Source: Labilithrix sp. (GTDB lineage Bacteria > Myxococcota_A > Polyangia > Polyangiales > Polyangiaceae). Taken from it: a DNA stretch of 64,000 bases. The stretch spans positions 62,001 to 126,000 of the forward strand of contig JAHBWC010000005.1 in the NCBI GenBank assembly GCA_019637225.1. Direction: 5' to 3'. Position 1 is the stretch's first letter. Every line of letters begins with the position of its first letter. The position numbers were made by a program, and so were the translations under genes. This document shows positions 15,611 to 24,374 of this stretch, one piece after another. The notes under the pieces are model-generated. The model made no database searches. It saw only the letters and a list, made by a program, of their open reading frames with translations, and was not told where the DNA came from.

Positions 15611-17023
15611 ATGTCGAAGAGGAACGTGGGCTGGAGCTTCGGGACCGCGACCGTGCTGATCGCGCTCGCGGCCGCGGCGTGCAGCTCGGACGAGACCGGC
15701 GCGACCGACGGCGCCGACGCGGGGCCCGAGTCGCCCGACGCCGCGAGGCCGTCCGTCGAGGACGCCGGGCCCGGCGACGGTGACGACGACGACGATGACG
15801 TCGGACGAGACGGCGGCGACGCGGGCGACGCGGGCGACGAGGAGCCGCCGCACCCGACGCGCTGCACGACGACGATCGCGCCGGCGCAGGGCGACAGCTT
15901 CGTCGAGCTCTGCAAGCCGGCGCAGGGGATCGTCCAGCACGTGCGGATCTCCGGCGTCCAGGTTCCGGCGACGCACGAGTCGGCGCAGGTCGTCTTCGGG
16001 TTCGACGCGCCGCCCGCGTCGGCGACCGCGGCCCTCGCCGGCGACCAGCTCCGCGTCCTCTTCTACGGAGGAGGATCGCCCGCGCCGCCCGCGCTCATCG
16101 AGGCGACGTGGGGACCGATCCGGCAGGTCGCCGGAGGCAACGTGCCCTCGCTCAACACGGCCGCGTCGACGGTCTGCTTCGACGTCCACGACGGCGCGGC
16201 CGACGCACCGCCGTACTTCGCGATCTGGGTCCACGGGCAGAAGGGCGCCAACTGCCTCGACCGCGCGACGCTCACCGTCGCGAGCGCCCATGCGATCCGC
16301 GCGAGCTGGCACGGCGAGGTCGGCGCGCTCGCAAAGGACCTGAAGGCGTACTACCGCCAGTCCGCCGGCGTGAAGACGAGCACCACGGTCACGATGTCGA
16401 GCGTCGCGGCGCTCTCCGACACCGCGCTGAAGGCCGCCGTCTCGTGCTCGACGCCGTGGGTCGCGAACACCGACTGGCAGAAGCTGTGCACCCCCGCGGC
16501 CGGCGACGTCCGGCACGTTCGCATCGACGACGCCTCGGCCACAGCCAACAGCCGCTACTTCTACGCGGTGCTCGGGCAGGACGCGGCGCCCACGGGCAAC
16601 CCCGCCGTCGGCGCGGGCAAGCTCATCGTGACGGGCGGGCGAGCCCAGGGCGGGGCCTCCTGGACGTACTTCCGCTTCGGCGAGGTCGCCGGCCAGAGCG
16701 CGACGGGCCAGTACACGTACGCCACGGACACGGCGGCGCCGCTCTACACGGCGGGACCGAGCACGGTCTGCTTCGACCTCGGCACGACGACGACGGGCAA
16801 CACGCGCCTCGTGTTCTGGGCCACCGGCGCGAACGGCGCCGACTGCGGCGACCACGCGACGCTCACCACGACGAACGCGCTCTACGACAGCACCACCGAC
16901 GCGACGACGGGCAACATCTGGCAGGGCCTCATCGCCGCCGGCAAAGAGAACTTCATCAAGACGAGCGGCACCGACGTCTCGCTCGGCGGCGCCGTCGTCT
17001 CGAGCGAGCCCGCCGCACTCTGA
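15611..17023 (+). CDS. Lipoprotein with duplicated domain
   Basis: 470 residues, with ATG at 15611 preceded by GAGGAG 5 bases upstream. Lipobox LAAAAC is followed by a long Asp/Gly-rich acidic linker (DGDDDDDDVG). The mature part is an internal duplication of about 170 residues. Each half has a C-T...(F/W)-LC-PA-G-V-HVRI opening and a STVCFD...(A/V)FW-x-G-x-x-G-A(N/D)C-x-D-x-ATLT ending. The paired cysteines suggest disulfides. The repeats do not match a family I can name. It sits behind a Fur-like site, so a role in metal or nutrient acquisition is possible but speculative. Confidence 0.72.
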   Translation: MSKRNVGWSFGTATVLIALAAAACSSDETGATDGADAGPESPDAARPSVEDAGPGDGDDDDDDVGRDGGDAGDAGDEEPPHPTRCTTTIAPAQGDSFVELCKPAQGIVQHVRISGVQVPATHESAQVVFGFDAPPASATAALAGDQLRVLFYGGGSPAPPALIEATWGPIRQVAGGNVPSLNTAASTVCFDVHDGAADAPPYFAIWVHGQKGANCLDRATLTVASAHAIRASWHGEVGALAKDLKAYYRQSAGVKTSTTVTMSSVAALSDTALKAAVSCSTPWVANTDWQKLCTPAAGDVRHVRIDDASATANSRYFYAVLGQDAAPTGNPAVGAGKLIVTGGRAQGGASWTYFRFGEVAGQSATGQYTYATDTAAPLYTAGPSTVCFDLGTTTTGNTRLVFWATGANGADCGDHATLTTTNALYDSTTDATTGNIWQGLIAAGKENFIKTSGTDVSLGGAVVSSEPAAL

Positions 17024-17056
17024 TGGGGTGACCTCGCCGTGCTACGATGAGCGATC

Positions 17057-17725
17057 ATGCGCTTCTTCGGATCGAGCTTCGTCTTCGCGGGGCTGGTGCT
17101 CGTCGCGTGCGGCGGGGCGAGTGCCACGGGGGGCACGGTCGGCTCGCAGACAGGCGCGCTCGGGACGTATCGCGACGGGTGCGACGCCAACGCATGCGGC
17201 GCGCGTCCGGCGCCGCAGCACCGATGCGCGGGGGGCTTCGCGGTGAGCGTGTGCACCAAGGCGCGCGGCACGTGCGGCTGGCAGATCGACTGCGCCGACG
17301 AGCCGCCGCCGGAGTACGACGGAAACGTCGGCGTGAGCTCGTGCGACGTGAATACGACCGCCGCACAGGCGTGTGGCCCGCTGCCGGTCTACGACGACAA
17401 GGACTGCGTCTACGGCTTCATCGGCGAGCCGCAGTGCGAGCGCTACGGCAATGCCTCGTGCGCGTGGTCGCATCGCTGTCGTCCGCGGCCGTGTGAGCAG
17501 ACGGGCACGTGCAACGTGCTCGATCGATCCAAGCTCGGCGGCACCTGCGACGCCGAGAGGCCGTGCCCGACCGGCTCCAGCTGCGCGTCGATCAGCGTGA
17601 ACATCGGCGAGTACGTTCCGCCCACGTGCGTCGAGGGCGACGCGTGCAGCGCGCTCACGTGCGCCGCCGGCCTTCAGTGTTACGTCGCGGAGAGCTACCC
17701 CTTGCAGGTGGGCTGCGGACGCTGA
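17057..17725 (+). CDS. Cysteine-rich lipoprotein
   Basis: 222 residues. The lipobox VLVAC ends a short hydrophobic signal, and the mature protein holds more than 20 cysteines in an irregular pattern (CDANACGARPAPQHRC, CEQTGTCNVLDRS, CSALTCAAGLQC). It is probably disulfide-rich and extracytoplasmic. It begins 33 bp after the preceding lipoprotein gene and may be co-transcribed. No family recognised. Confidence 0.68.
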   Translation: MRFFGSSFVFAGLVLVACGGASATGGTVGSQTGALGTYRDGCDANACGARPAPQHRCAGGFAVSVCTKARGTCGWQIDCADEPPPEYDGNVGVSSCDVNTTAAQACGPLPVYDDKDCVYGFIGEPQCERYGNASCAWSHRCRPRPCEQTGTCNVLDRSKLGGTCDAERPCPTGSSCASISVNIGEYVPPTCVEGDACSALTCAAGLQCYVAESYPLQVGCGR

Positions 17726-17730
17726 GCGTT

Positions 17731-17794
17731 CCTTCGGCTCCCGGTCAGCCGGGGCCGAAGGAGGGCGCCGCGCGACCGAGCCGTAGCTCGGTCG
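17731..17794. terminator. Double hairpin between convergent genes
   Basis: Two stem-loops lie between the convergent genes ending at 17725 (+) and 17819 (-). CCTTCGG (17731-17737) pairs with CCGAAGG (17755-17761), with an inner CCGG/CCGG. CGACCGAGC (17773-17781) pairs perfectly with GCTCGGTCG (17786-17794) around a 4-nt loop. This is well placed for a bidirectional terminator. Confidence 0.65.
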
Positions 17795-17818
17795 CTCCGC
17801 TCCGATCGATCTTCTCGC

Positions 17819-19684
17819 TCACTCTTCGGCGGCCGCGTCGAGCGTCGACTCGGCGCGCTGCGCCTTCTTCTTCATCGCGCGGATCTCGCGGAGGATCGTG
17901 ATGTCCTCCTTGACGCGCTCGGCGACCTTCGGCGCGTCCTTGACGGCCGCCACGAGGCTGACCGCGAGGTGCGGCGTCTTCTGGATCGCCTGCTTGCCGC
18001 CGGTGACGGCGCCGAGGACGCGATCCTTCCAGCGCTGGGCGCGCGTCTTCGTGATGTACGGCGCGACGGCCGCGACGACGTCCGCGTTGTTGCCGCAGTA
18101 CACGTGCGCCGCCTTGTAGAGCGGGCTGCGGAACTTCGGGTTCGCGTCGAGGTAGGCGGCGACCTGCTCGCGCGTGACGCCGTTCTCGGTGAGCGCGCGC
18201 TCGTACTCGGCCTGCGCCGCCTGCTTCGCCTTGAAGAGGTACATCTGGACGCGCGAGTAGAAGTTCACGCGGCCGTCGCCGCTCGTCTCGACCGGGCAGA
18301 AGATCGTGCCGGGGAACTTCTCGGTGATCGCCGACTGGACGCCGTCGGAGACGCCGGCGCTCGGCATGCAGCCGAAGGGCTTCACGCTGAGCGTCATGTG
18401 CGCCTTCTGGTGCACGACGTTCATGATCAGCTTGCCGACCTCCATGTGGCCTTCGCCGCCGCGGAGATCGTTGTTGTAGTAGCCGTGGCTGACCTCGGCG
18501 ATCTTCTCCATGTCGGGCAGCTTGAAGCCGTAGAGGCCCGCCGCGTGCGCGAACGACTGGAAGAGGAGGCGGACGCCGAAGTCACCGGCGTAGCCGATGG
18601 CGAGCTTCTGGAAGACGGCCATCGGGCCGCCGCCGCCGAGGCCGTACTTCGCGGTGTCCCACTCGCGGAGGTCGGCGCGCTCCTTGGTGTCGTTCTTCAC
18701 TTCCCAGAGCGTGTAGAGCAGCCACGCCGCGAGCAGCTGGATGTCGCACTCGGCGCCCTCCTGCTCGAGGAACTGCTGGAGCTGGTAGTTGCCGTCGCCC
18801 TCGGTCGTCATCGCCCAGAACTCGCCGATGATGCTGACCTTCGGCTTCACGCGCGTCTTGTCGACCTCGACCGCGGCGAAGATCGGCTTGCACTTCCAGA
18901 GCGCCGCCATGATGTTGCTCTTGGTCTCGAGCGCCTCGTAGACGAGCTTCTTCGCCTTCTCGAGGGCCTCGTTCGTCGCGCCCGGCACCTTCTCGTACGG
19001 GCGGAGGCGGTAGCCGATGGCGTTGAGGACGTCGCCGGCGAACATGCCCTTCACGATCGACCAGAAGAACGTCGGGTTCAGCTCGAGGCCGACCTCGTCG
19101 CCCGTCGCCTGCTTGAGGCCGCCCGTCTGCTGGAAGAGCATGACGCGGAAGCCGTCGAAGCCGGCGTCGCGGAGCGCCTTGCGGTACTCGGTGACGTACA
19201 TGCCGAAGCGGCACGGACCGCACGCGCCCGCGGTGAGGAAGACGAACTTGTCGACGATCTCCTCGGAGGTCATCCCGTGCTTGTCGCGCAGCGTGATGAG
19301 GTACTGAACGAGGTTACCGACCGTGAAGTACGTCGGGTTGCACTGACCGCGGTTGCCGAACTCCTTGCCGGTCTGGAACCCCTCGGTCGTCGGGCAGTCG
19401 AGCATCTGGACCTGGTAGCCGATGCCCTTGAGGCCGCCTTCGATCAGGTAGTCCTGCGCGACGGTGAGGCCGCCGATGAGGAGCGTCACCTTCGCGCGCT
19501 CCGACTTCTTGAAGCCGAGGCCGACCATGTCCTCGACCCACTGCTCGACCTTGCCGTCGAGGCCGAGGCGCTTGCGCTCCTCTTCCTCGAACTTCGCGAG
19601 CTCGGCGTCGATGTCGAGCGCCTGCCCGGCGATCGGGAGCTTCTTCTTCGCTGCGGTGGTGACGGTGGTGTTCTGGCTATTCAT
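17819..19684 (-). CDS. 2-Hydroxyacyl-CoA dehydratase-like component
   Basis: About 621 residues related to the D-component (HgdA/HgdB-like) of 2-hydroxyglutaryl-CoA dehydratases and benzoyl-CoA-reductase-type enzymes. Cysteine contexts suited to an Fe-S cluster are FLTAGACGPCRFGMY, MLDCPTTEGF and KPFGCMPSAGVSDGV. The C-terminal 120 residues add a Lys/Ala helical tail. I take ATG 19684, which has GGAGAAGACC just upstream. A GTG at 19708 would overlap the activase stop (GTGA) and is a real alternative. The upstream activase gene is its natural partner. These systems use ATP to drive an electron for radical dehydration and are oxygen-sensitive in known cases. Confidence 0.78.
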   Translation of the reverse strand: MNSQNTTVTTAAKKKLPIAGQALDIDAELAKFEEEERKRLGLDGKVEQWVEDMVGLGFKKSERAKVTLLIGGLTVAQDYLIEGGLKGIGYQVQMLDCPTTEGFQTGKEFGNRGQCNPTYFTVGNLVQYLITLRDKHGMTSEEIVDKFVFLTAGACGPCRFGMYVTEYRKALRDAGFDGFRVMLFQQTGGLKQATGDEVGLELNPTFFWSIVKGMFAGDVLNAIGYRLRPYEKVPGATNEALEKAKKLVYEALETKSNIMAALWKCKPIFAAVEVDKTRVKPKVSIIGEFWAMTTEGDGNYQLQQFLEQEGAECDIQLLAAWLLYTLWEVKNDTKERADLREWDTAKYGLGGGGPMAVFQKLAIGYAGDFGVRLLFQSFAHAAGLYGFKLPDMEKIAEVSHGYYNNDLRGGEGHMEVGKLIMNVVHQKAHMTLSVKPFGCMPSAGVSDGVQSAITEKFPGTIFCPVETSGDGRVNFYSRVQMYLFKAKQAAQAEYERALTENGVTREQVAAYLDANPKFRSPLYKAAHVYCGNNADVVAAVAPYITKTRAQRWKDRVLGAVTGGKQAIQKTPHLAVSLVAAVKDAPKVAERVKEDITILREIRAMKKKAQRAESTLDAAAEE

Positions 19685-19704
19685 GGTCTTCTCCGTCTCT
19701 TCCT

Positions 19705-22700
19705 TCACTCAGCCGCGTTGGTCGCGTCGGTTTCCGCATTGCGGGCGGGAACGATCTTCCCGTCCTTGGTCTTCTTCCCGAGCTTCACGATGCCCTTCTG
19801 GACCTCGGGCTCCATCGGGCGGCCCGCGTGGGGCACGTAGGCCTGGAGCTTCGCGCGGAGCTCCTCGATCTGCGCGACCAGCCCCGCGTCCTGGACGCGG
19901 CGCTCGGCCATCTGCTTCGACTTGAGCTCGAGGAGCTCGAGGCGCTTTCCGTCGATCGCGTGCTCGAGCTCGTGACGACGCTTGCTCGCGTCCTCGAGGC
20001 GCTCCTCGTGGAGCTTGAGCGCGTGGGTGTACGTCTTGACGCGGATCTTGATCGAGCCCGCGGGCTTGTTCGCGTCGATGTCGTGGAGCGCGGCGTACGG
20101 CGTCTTCGACTTCTCGATGATCGAGTCGATGAGGCCGTAGACCGGCGCGTCGTGACCGCACTTGAACGACGAGAGGTCGAGCACGACGACGTTCGGGTGG
20201 TGGGCCGCGAAGACCGCGCCCCAGACCTTCTGCGCGCTGTTGACCGAGTAGTTCTCCGGCCAGACGTGGTTCAGCTCGAGGGGCGACTTCATCTGGCCGC
20301 TCTCGAGGTCCTCCTTGAAGTAGCGATCGAGGTACTCGCGCGACTTCGGGATCGAGCGGAGCGACAGGATCGGGTACCCGCGCACCTGGAACTCCTCGGG
20401 GATGCCGTGGTTGAGACCCGGGTCCGAGTGGTACGGGCGACCGAGCAGGAGGATCGCGACGCGGTCCTCGGCCTCGACGGTCTCGAGGATCGCGCGGCCC
20501 TTCTCCTGGACGTCGTTCTCGAAGATCGTGAGCGCCTTCCAGCCCTCGCGGCAGGCGTGGTCGTTCTCGTCTTCGGTGATGCCGAGGCGCGGTCCCCAGA
20601 CGTCGAAGAGGCGCTTCGCCATCAGGTTCGGTTCGACGAACGAGACGGCCGGATCGACGTACTCGATCCCGCGCGCGGCGAAGAAGTCGACCTCCTTGGT
20701 GAAGGCGGCCTTCATGACCTCCGGCGCGCCGGCGACGATCGGGCAGCACGCGTTATCCATCGTGTCCGCGACGAAGTTCGTCACGTGCGTGAGGATCGGG
20801 AAGAAGAGGTACTTGAGCGGCTTCTTCTCGGTGTGCTGGTGGAAGATGAGGTTGTGGATGTGCGCCTGCGCGACCTTCGACGGGTAGCACGGGTCGATCG
20901 AGCCGTACTTGCCACCCTCGACCCACATCTCCTCGGTCGTCTCGTCGGAGAAGACGACGTTCTGCTTCGGGATGCCGAGCGCCTCGAAGTACGTCCGGAA
21001 GAACGGCGCGCTCGAGTAGAGGTTCAAGACGCGCGGGATGCCGATGCGCGTGCGGCGACGCTTCTCCTGCGCCTCCTTCGAGGAGCGCTTGAAGGGACGC
21101 GTGATCTCGACGCGGCGCTGACCGAAGACGCCCTTGCGAACCTCGACGTCCTTGATGGGCGAGCCCTCCTCGGGCTGCGGCGCCGCGTTGTAGAAGTGCA
21201 TGAAGCAGCGCTTGGCCTCGTAGTCGACCATGTTCGGGAACTGCTGCGCCGTCTTCTTGCGGTCGGCGACGAGGGCGAGCATCGCCTCCTTGCTCTCGAC
21301 CGTGCCCTTCTCGCAGGAGAAGCCCGCGATGTAGCGGCTCGACTGACCGTCCGGCGTCTTCGTGTCGATGAACGTGCGCTTGCACTCGTTCGGACAGAAG
21401 TGGCAGACGGTCTCCTCGTCGTTCTTCGTCGTGTATTCGAGGTCGATCGCGGCATCGAGGCCGATGAAGGTCGACTTGCCCTTGCGCTTGACGACGCGGA
21501 GCGTCTCCATCGCCGCGCCGATCGCGCCGGCCTCGCCGGTGTGCGGGTGGACGAAGACCTCGGCGTTCGGGACGCGCTCCTTGATGTAGTCGACCTGCGC
21601 CTTCACGGCGGCGAGGTTGTATTGCGTGCCGCCCTGGAGGACGAACTTGCGTCCGAGCGACGCGAGGCGCGGAATCTGGACGACGTACTGCCAGACGTTC
21701 TTCGGGAGGACCTGCGCCAGACCGGCGAGCATCTCCTCCTTCGAGAAGCCCTCCTTCTGGAAGTTGACGCGATCGGTCTCGAGGAAGACGGCGCAGCCGT
21801 AGGAGAACTTCGGCGCGAGGTCGGCCTTGAACGCGACGTCGGCGAAGTCGGTGACCGCGACGCCGAACGAGTCGGCCGTCGCCTGGAGCAGCGTGCCGTT
21901 GCCGGCCGAGCACGAGTTCGACAGGCGGAAGTTGGCGATGTCGCCGTTCTTCATGAACAGGACCTTGATGTCCTGCCCGCCGATGTCGCAGATGACGTCG
22001 ACGTCGCCGAAGAAGTGCACGCTCGAGAGCATGTGCGCGACCGTCTCGACGATGTTCACGTCGCTCTTCACGCACTCCTCGAGCACGTCGGCGGCGTAGC
22101 CCGTCGCGCCGAAGCCCATCACCTCGAGCTCGGCGCCCTGATCGGTGACGAAGCCCTTGAGCTGCCCGAGCAGCTCCTTCGTGTCCTGGATCGGGTTGCC
22201 CTTCGAGAGCTGGTAGGCCTTGCCGAGGATCTTGCCGTCCTCGTAGTCGACGATGACCGCCTTGCTCGACGTCGAGCCGCCGTCGAGGCCGATGACCGCC
22301 TTGACCTTCTGGCCGGGCGTGAAGGTCGCGGGGGAGAACTTCGGGATCTTGTAGAGCTCACGGAAGTCGACGAGCTCCTGCTCGTCCTTCGAGAGCGGCG
22401 GGCCCGCGGTCTCGCCGAGGCGCGCCTTGCGGCCCGTGGTGATGAACTCGACGAGCTCGGCGGTGCCCTTCAGCCAGCCGACGTGCTCCGGCTCGTGCAG
22501 GCCGTAGAGCACGGCGCCGAACGCGGCGTAGTACTGCGCGTTCTCGGGGACGAAGACGAGCTCCTCGATCGGGACGTCCTTCGGGTACTCGTAGCCGCGC
22601 TCGTCCCAGATCTGCGGGATGCGCAGGCGCCAGCAGTCCTGGAGGAACGGGAGGTACGTGTTCGGCCCGCCGAGCAACAGGACGCGCGCCTTCAGCGTGT

Positions 22701-23385
22701 TGCCGCGCGTGAGGACCGAGAGGTTCTGCATGACGATCGCGTCGGCGAGCGAGCAGAGGACCTCGGTCGACGGGATGCCGCTCTTGATCAGGTTGACGAT
22801 GTCCGTCTCGGCGAACACGCCGCACTTCGCGGCGACGTGATGGAGCTTCGAGTCGTCGAAGCGCATCGTCGTGACGAGCTCCGGCGGGGCGTTCACCTTC
22901 AAGAAGCACTTGTCGATGGTGGCGCCCGTGCCGGACGCGCACTTGTCGTTCATCGACGCCATCGCGGTCTTGTCGCCGGTCTTCTCGTCCGCCTTGAACA
23001 TGATGATCTTGGCGTCCTGCCCACCGAGCTCGATGACCGAGAGGACATCGGGGTGCAGGTGCTCGACGGCGAGCGTGACGGCGTTCACTTCCTGGACGAA
23101 CTTGCCGCCGGTCGAGTCGGCGAGCGGCGCCGAGCCCGAGCCGGTGAGGAAGATGCGCCAGCCGTCCTTCGGGTGATCAGGGAACGCCGCGAGGATCGTC
23201 TCGAGCAGCTCGAGGACCTTCTCGGGCTGCTTCGTGTGGTGGCGCTGGTAGTCGCTCCAGAGGATCGCCTTCGTCTCGGGGTTGACGACGGTGGCCTTCA
23301 CCGTGGTCGAACCGACGTCCATTCCGATGGCGAGGAAGGGCGCCCGCGTGCCCGCGGGGTTGTGCTGAGCCGGCTTGTTCGACAT
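19705..23385 (-). CDS. Double-domain acyl-CoA dehydratase activase (BadF/BcrA-HgdC type, DUF2229)
   Basis: About 1226 residues. Two ASKHA ATPase domains of the BadF/BadG/BcrA/HgdC family are fused in tandem. The first has AIGMDVGSTTVKATVV, ELGGQDAK, NDKCASGTGA and KCGVFAETD; the second has VIGLDGGSTSSKAVIV, DIGGQDIK, NSCSAGNGT and GCAVFLETDRVN. Each has the two cysteines that in HgdC hold a shared 4Fe-4S cluster at a dimer interface, so one polypeptide could mimic the homodimer. A CHFCPNEC motif and a DUF2229-type region follow (YPSKVAQAHIHNL, HVTNFVADTMDNACCPI), then a charged coiled-coil tail. I start at ATG 23385 (MSNKPAQ); an upstream GTG at 23448 is less likely. It reduces its dehydratase partner with ATP hydrolysis (family knowledge). 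Confidence 0.85.
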   Translation of the reverse strand: MSNKPAQHNPAGTRAPFLAIGMDVGSTTVKATVVNPETKAILWSDYQRHHTKQPEKVLELLETILAAFPDHPKDGWRIFLTGSGSAPLADSTGGKFVQEVNAVTLAVEHLHPDVLSVIELGGQDAKIIMFKADEKTGDKTAMASMNDKCASGTGATIDKCFLKVNAPPELVTTMRFDDSKLHHVAAKCGVFAETDIVNLIKSGIPSTEVLCSLADAIVMQNLSVLTRGNTLKARVLLLGGPNTYLPFLQDCWRLRIPQIWDERGYEYPKDVPIEELVFVPENAQYYAAFGAVLYGLHEPEHVGWLKGTAELVEFITTGRKARLGETAGPPLSKDEQELVDFRELYKIPKFSPATFTPGQKVKAVIGLDGGSTSSKAVIVDYEDGKILGKAYQLSKGNPIQDTKELLGQLKGFVTDQGAELEVMGFGATGYAADVLEECVKSDVNIVETVAHMLSSVHFFGDVDVICDIGGQDIKVLFMKNGDIANFRLSNSCSAGNGTLLQATADSFGVAVTDFADVAFKADLAPKFSYGCAVFLETDRVNFQKEGFSKEEMLAGLAQVLPKNVWQYVVQIPRLASLGRKFVLQGGTQYNLAAVKAQVDYIKERVPNAEVFVHPHTGEAGAIGAAMETLRVVKRKGKSTFIGLDAAIDLEYTTKNDEETVCHFCPNECKRTFIDTKTPDGQSSRYIAGFSCEKGTVESKEAMLALVADRKKTAQQFPNMVDYEAKRCFMHFYNAAPQPEEGSPIKDVEVRKGVFGQRRVEITRPFKRSSKEAQEKRRRTRIGIPRVLNLYSSAPFFRTYFEALGIPKQNVVFSDETTEEMWVEGGKYGSIDPCYPSKVAQAHIHNLIFHQHTEKKPLKYLFFPILTHVTNFVADTMDNACCPIVAGAPEVMKAAFTKEVDFFAARGIEYVDPAVSFVEPNLMAKRLFDVWGPRLGITEDENDHACREGWKALTIFENDVQEKGRAILETVEAEDRVAILLLGRPYHSDPGLNHGIPEEFQVRGYPILSLRSIPKSREYLDRYFKEDLESGQMKSPLELNHVWPENYSVNSAQKVWGAVFAAHHPNVVVLDLSSFKCGHDAPVYGLIDSIIEKSKTPYAALHDIDANKPAGSIKIRVKTYTHALKLHEERLEDASKRRHELEHAIDGKRLELLELKSKQMAERRVQDAGLVAQIEELRAKLQAYVPHAGRPMEPEVQKGIVKLGKKTKDGKIVPARNAETDATNAAE

Positions 23386-23436
23386 CTCGGGAGGTACTCC
23401 GCGACAAATAGAAGAGGAGCCGCGCGACGACCGCGG

Positions 23437-23458
23437 CTGAACTGACACGTCAGTTCAG
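23437..23458. promoter_or_regulatory. 22-bp palindromic operator upstream of the activase gene
   Basis: CTGAACTGAC-AC-GTCAGTTCAG is a perfect 10-bp inverted repeat with a 2-bp centre, 51 bp upstream of the activase start. This size and symmetry fit a TetR/FadR-type repressor site. A TetR gene at 28444 is the nearest later candidate. The binding protein is unknown. Confidence 0.72.
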
Positions 23459-23867
23459 GGAGGCTACCGGAGTTCCGGCGGCGTGGAAAAGCATTTCTGG
23501 CCGCCGACGGTCATTACAAGTCCAACAATTTCCAACACTTGCATATCGCGCGACCCGCGGGTCCCCGCGCGAGACGCGGATTTTGCGCGGCTCCGACGGG
23601 GCGCCTGACAGCTGAATCCACCAGGCGGCGGAGCGCGACGCTCGCGCCACGAGGGTCGACGAGCTCAGCGCCGACGACGAGCTCGGCGTCGAGGTCGAGG
23701 AGACGACGACGACGAGCGCCAGGTCGCGGCTCGCGCTGTGACCGCCGCGCAACACCGCCCGACAGCCCTGCCAGGCCGGAGCGCCTCCGCGTCGATCGCG
23801 GACCGCCGTCGCTCGCGAGAAATTCCCGCGCTCGAACGCGGGGCACGCGTCGTGCTGAACGTCCGGC
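23459..23867. other. 409-bp intergenic region without a convincing gene
   Basis: Between the palindrome and the lipoprotein gene at 23868. It starts with an AT-richer stretch (GTCATTACAAGTCCAACAATTTCCAACACTTGCATATCG, 23511-23549) that could hold promoters for either side. The rest is GC-rich, and open frames there have compositional, not protein-like, content. I see no RNA gene. Confidence 0.4.
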
Positions 23868-24374
23868 GTGCTCGGCCCTTCGTTCTCTCTGCCGCGTCGG
23901 ACTCCGAGGCGCATTCCCGCCCTGCACGCGCCAGGCGTCGCCTTCGCGCTCGGCGTCGCGCTGATCCTCGCCTGCAACGACAACGGCTACGAGAAGGACG
24001 ACGATCAGTTTCGCGAAGACGTGATCTGGTGCGAGGAGGCCGTCGCGCGACTCGAGCGCTGCTGCCCGAGCTTCGACGGCATGAAGATCGAGTGCAACTA
24101 CTTCTTCTCGCGTAGCGAGGGCTGCAGCTCCACGACGACGCGTCGAACCTCTCCCGCGTTGGACGAGGACGAGAGCCGGTGCGTCATCGACACGTCCTGC
24201 GACGCGCTCGTCGAGCGAGGCGTGTGCGAGCGCGCCGCGGCCGGAGGCGACGCGCGATCGTCGGTCGTCACGGTGGACCACAGCAGCAGCACGAGCGGCT
24301 TCGTCGGAGGGACGTCGTCCGGCATGACGAGCGGCTCCGGGACGTCGAGCCAGCGCGGGCCGGTGTGCCCGTGA
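23868..24374 (+). CDS. Small Cys-containing lipoprotein
   Basis: 168 residues from GTG 23868, chosen because it gives a basic n-region before the hydrophobic stretch GVAFALGVALILAC (lipobox). The mature part has WCEEAVARLERCCPSFDG, IECNYF, GCSSTTTRR and CVIDTSCDALVERGVC, eight cysteines that could form four disulfides. A Ser/Gly/Thr-rich tail ends the protein. Its stop overlaps the next GTG (GTGA). No family recognised; it is probably an envelope protein made together with the next gene. Confidence 0.6.
   Translation: MLGPSFSLPRRTPRRIPALHAPGVAFALGVALILACNDNGYEKDDDQFREDVIWCEEAVARLERCCPSFDGMKIECNYFFSRSEGCSSTTTRRTSPALDEDESRCVIDTSCDALVERGVCERAAAGGDARSSVVTVDHSSSTSGFVGGTSSGMTSGSGTSSQRGPVCP

Noticed and set aside
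19828..23445. A 1,205-codon open frame on the plus strand opposite the activase gene
   Set aside because: It is the antisense of a well-supported gene; its Arg/Asp/Leu/Val-rich content is what high-GC antisense frames produce, and it has no recognisable domain.
23450..23983. 177-codon minus-strand frame upstream of the activase
   Set aside because: Low-complexity Ser/Val/Arg composition, no ribosome binding site, and it runs over the N-terminus of a better lipoprotein candidate on the other strand.
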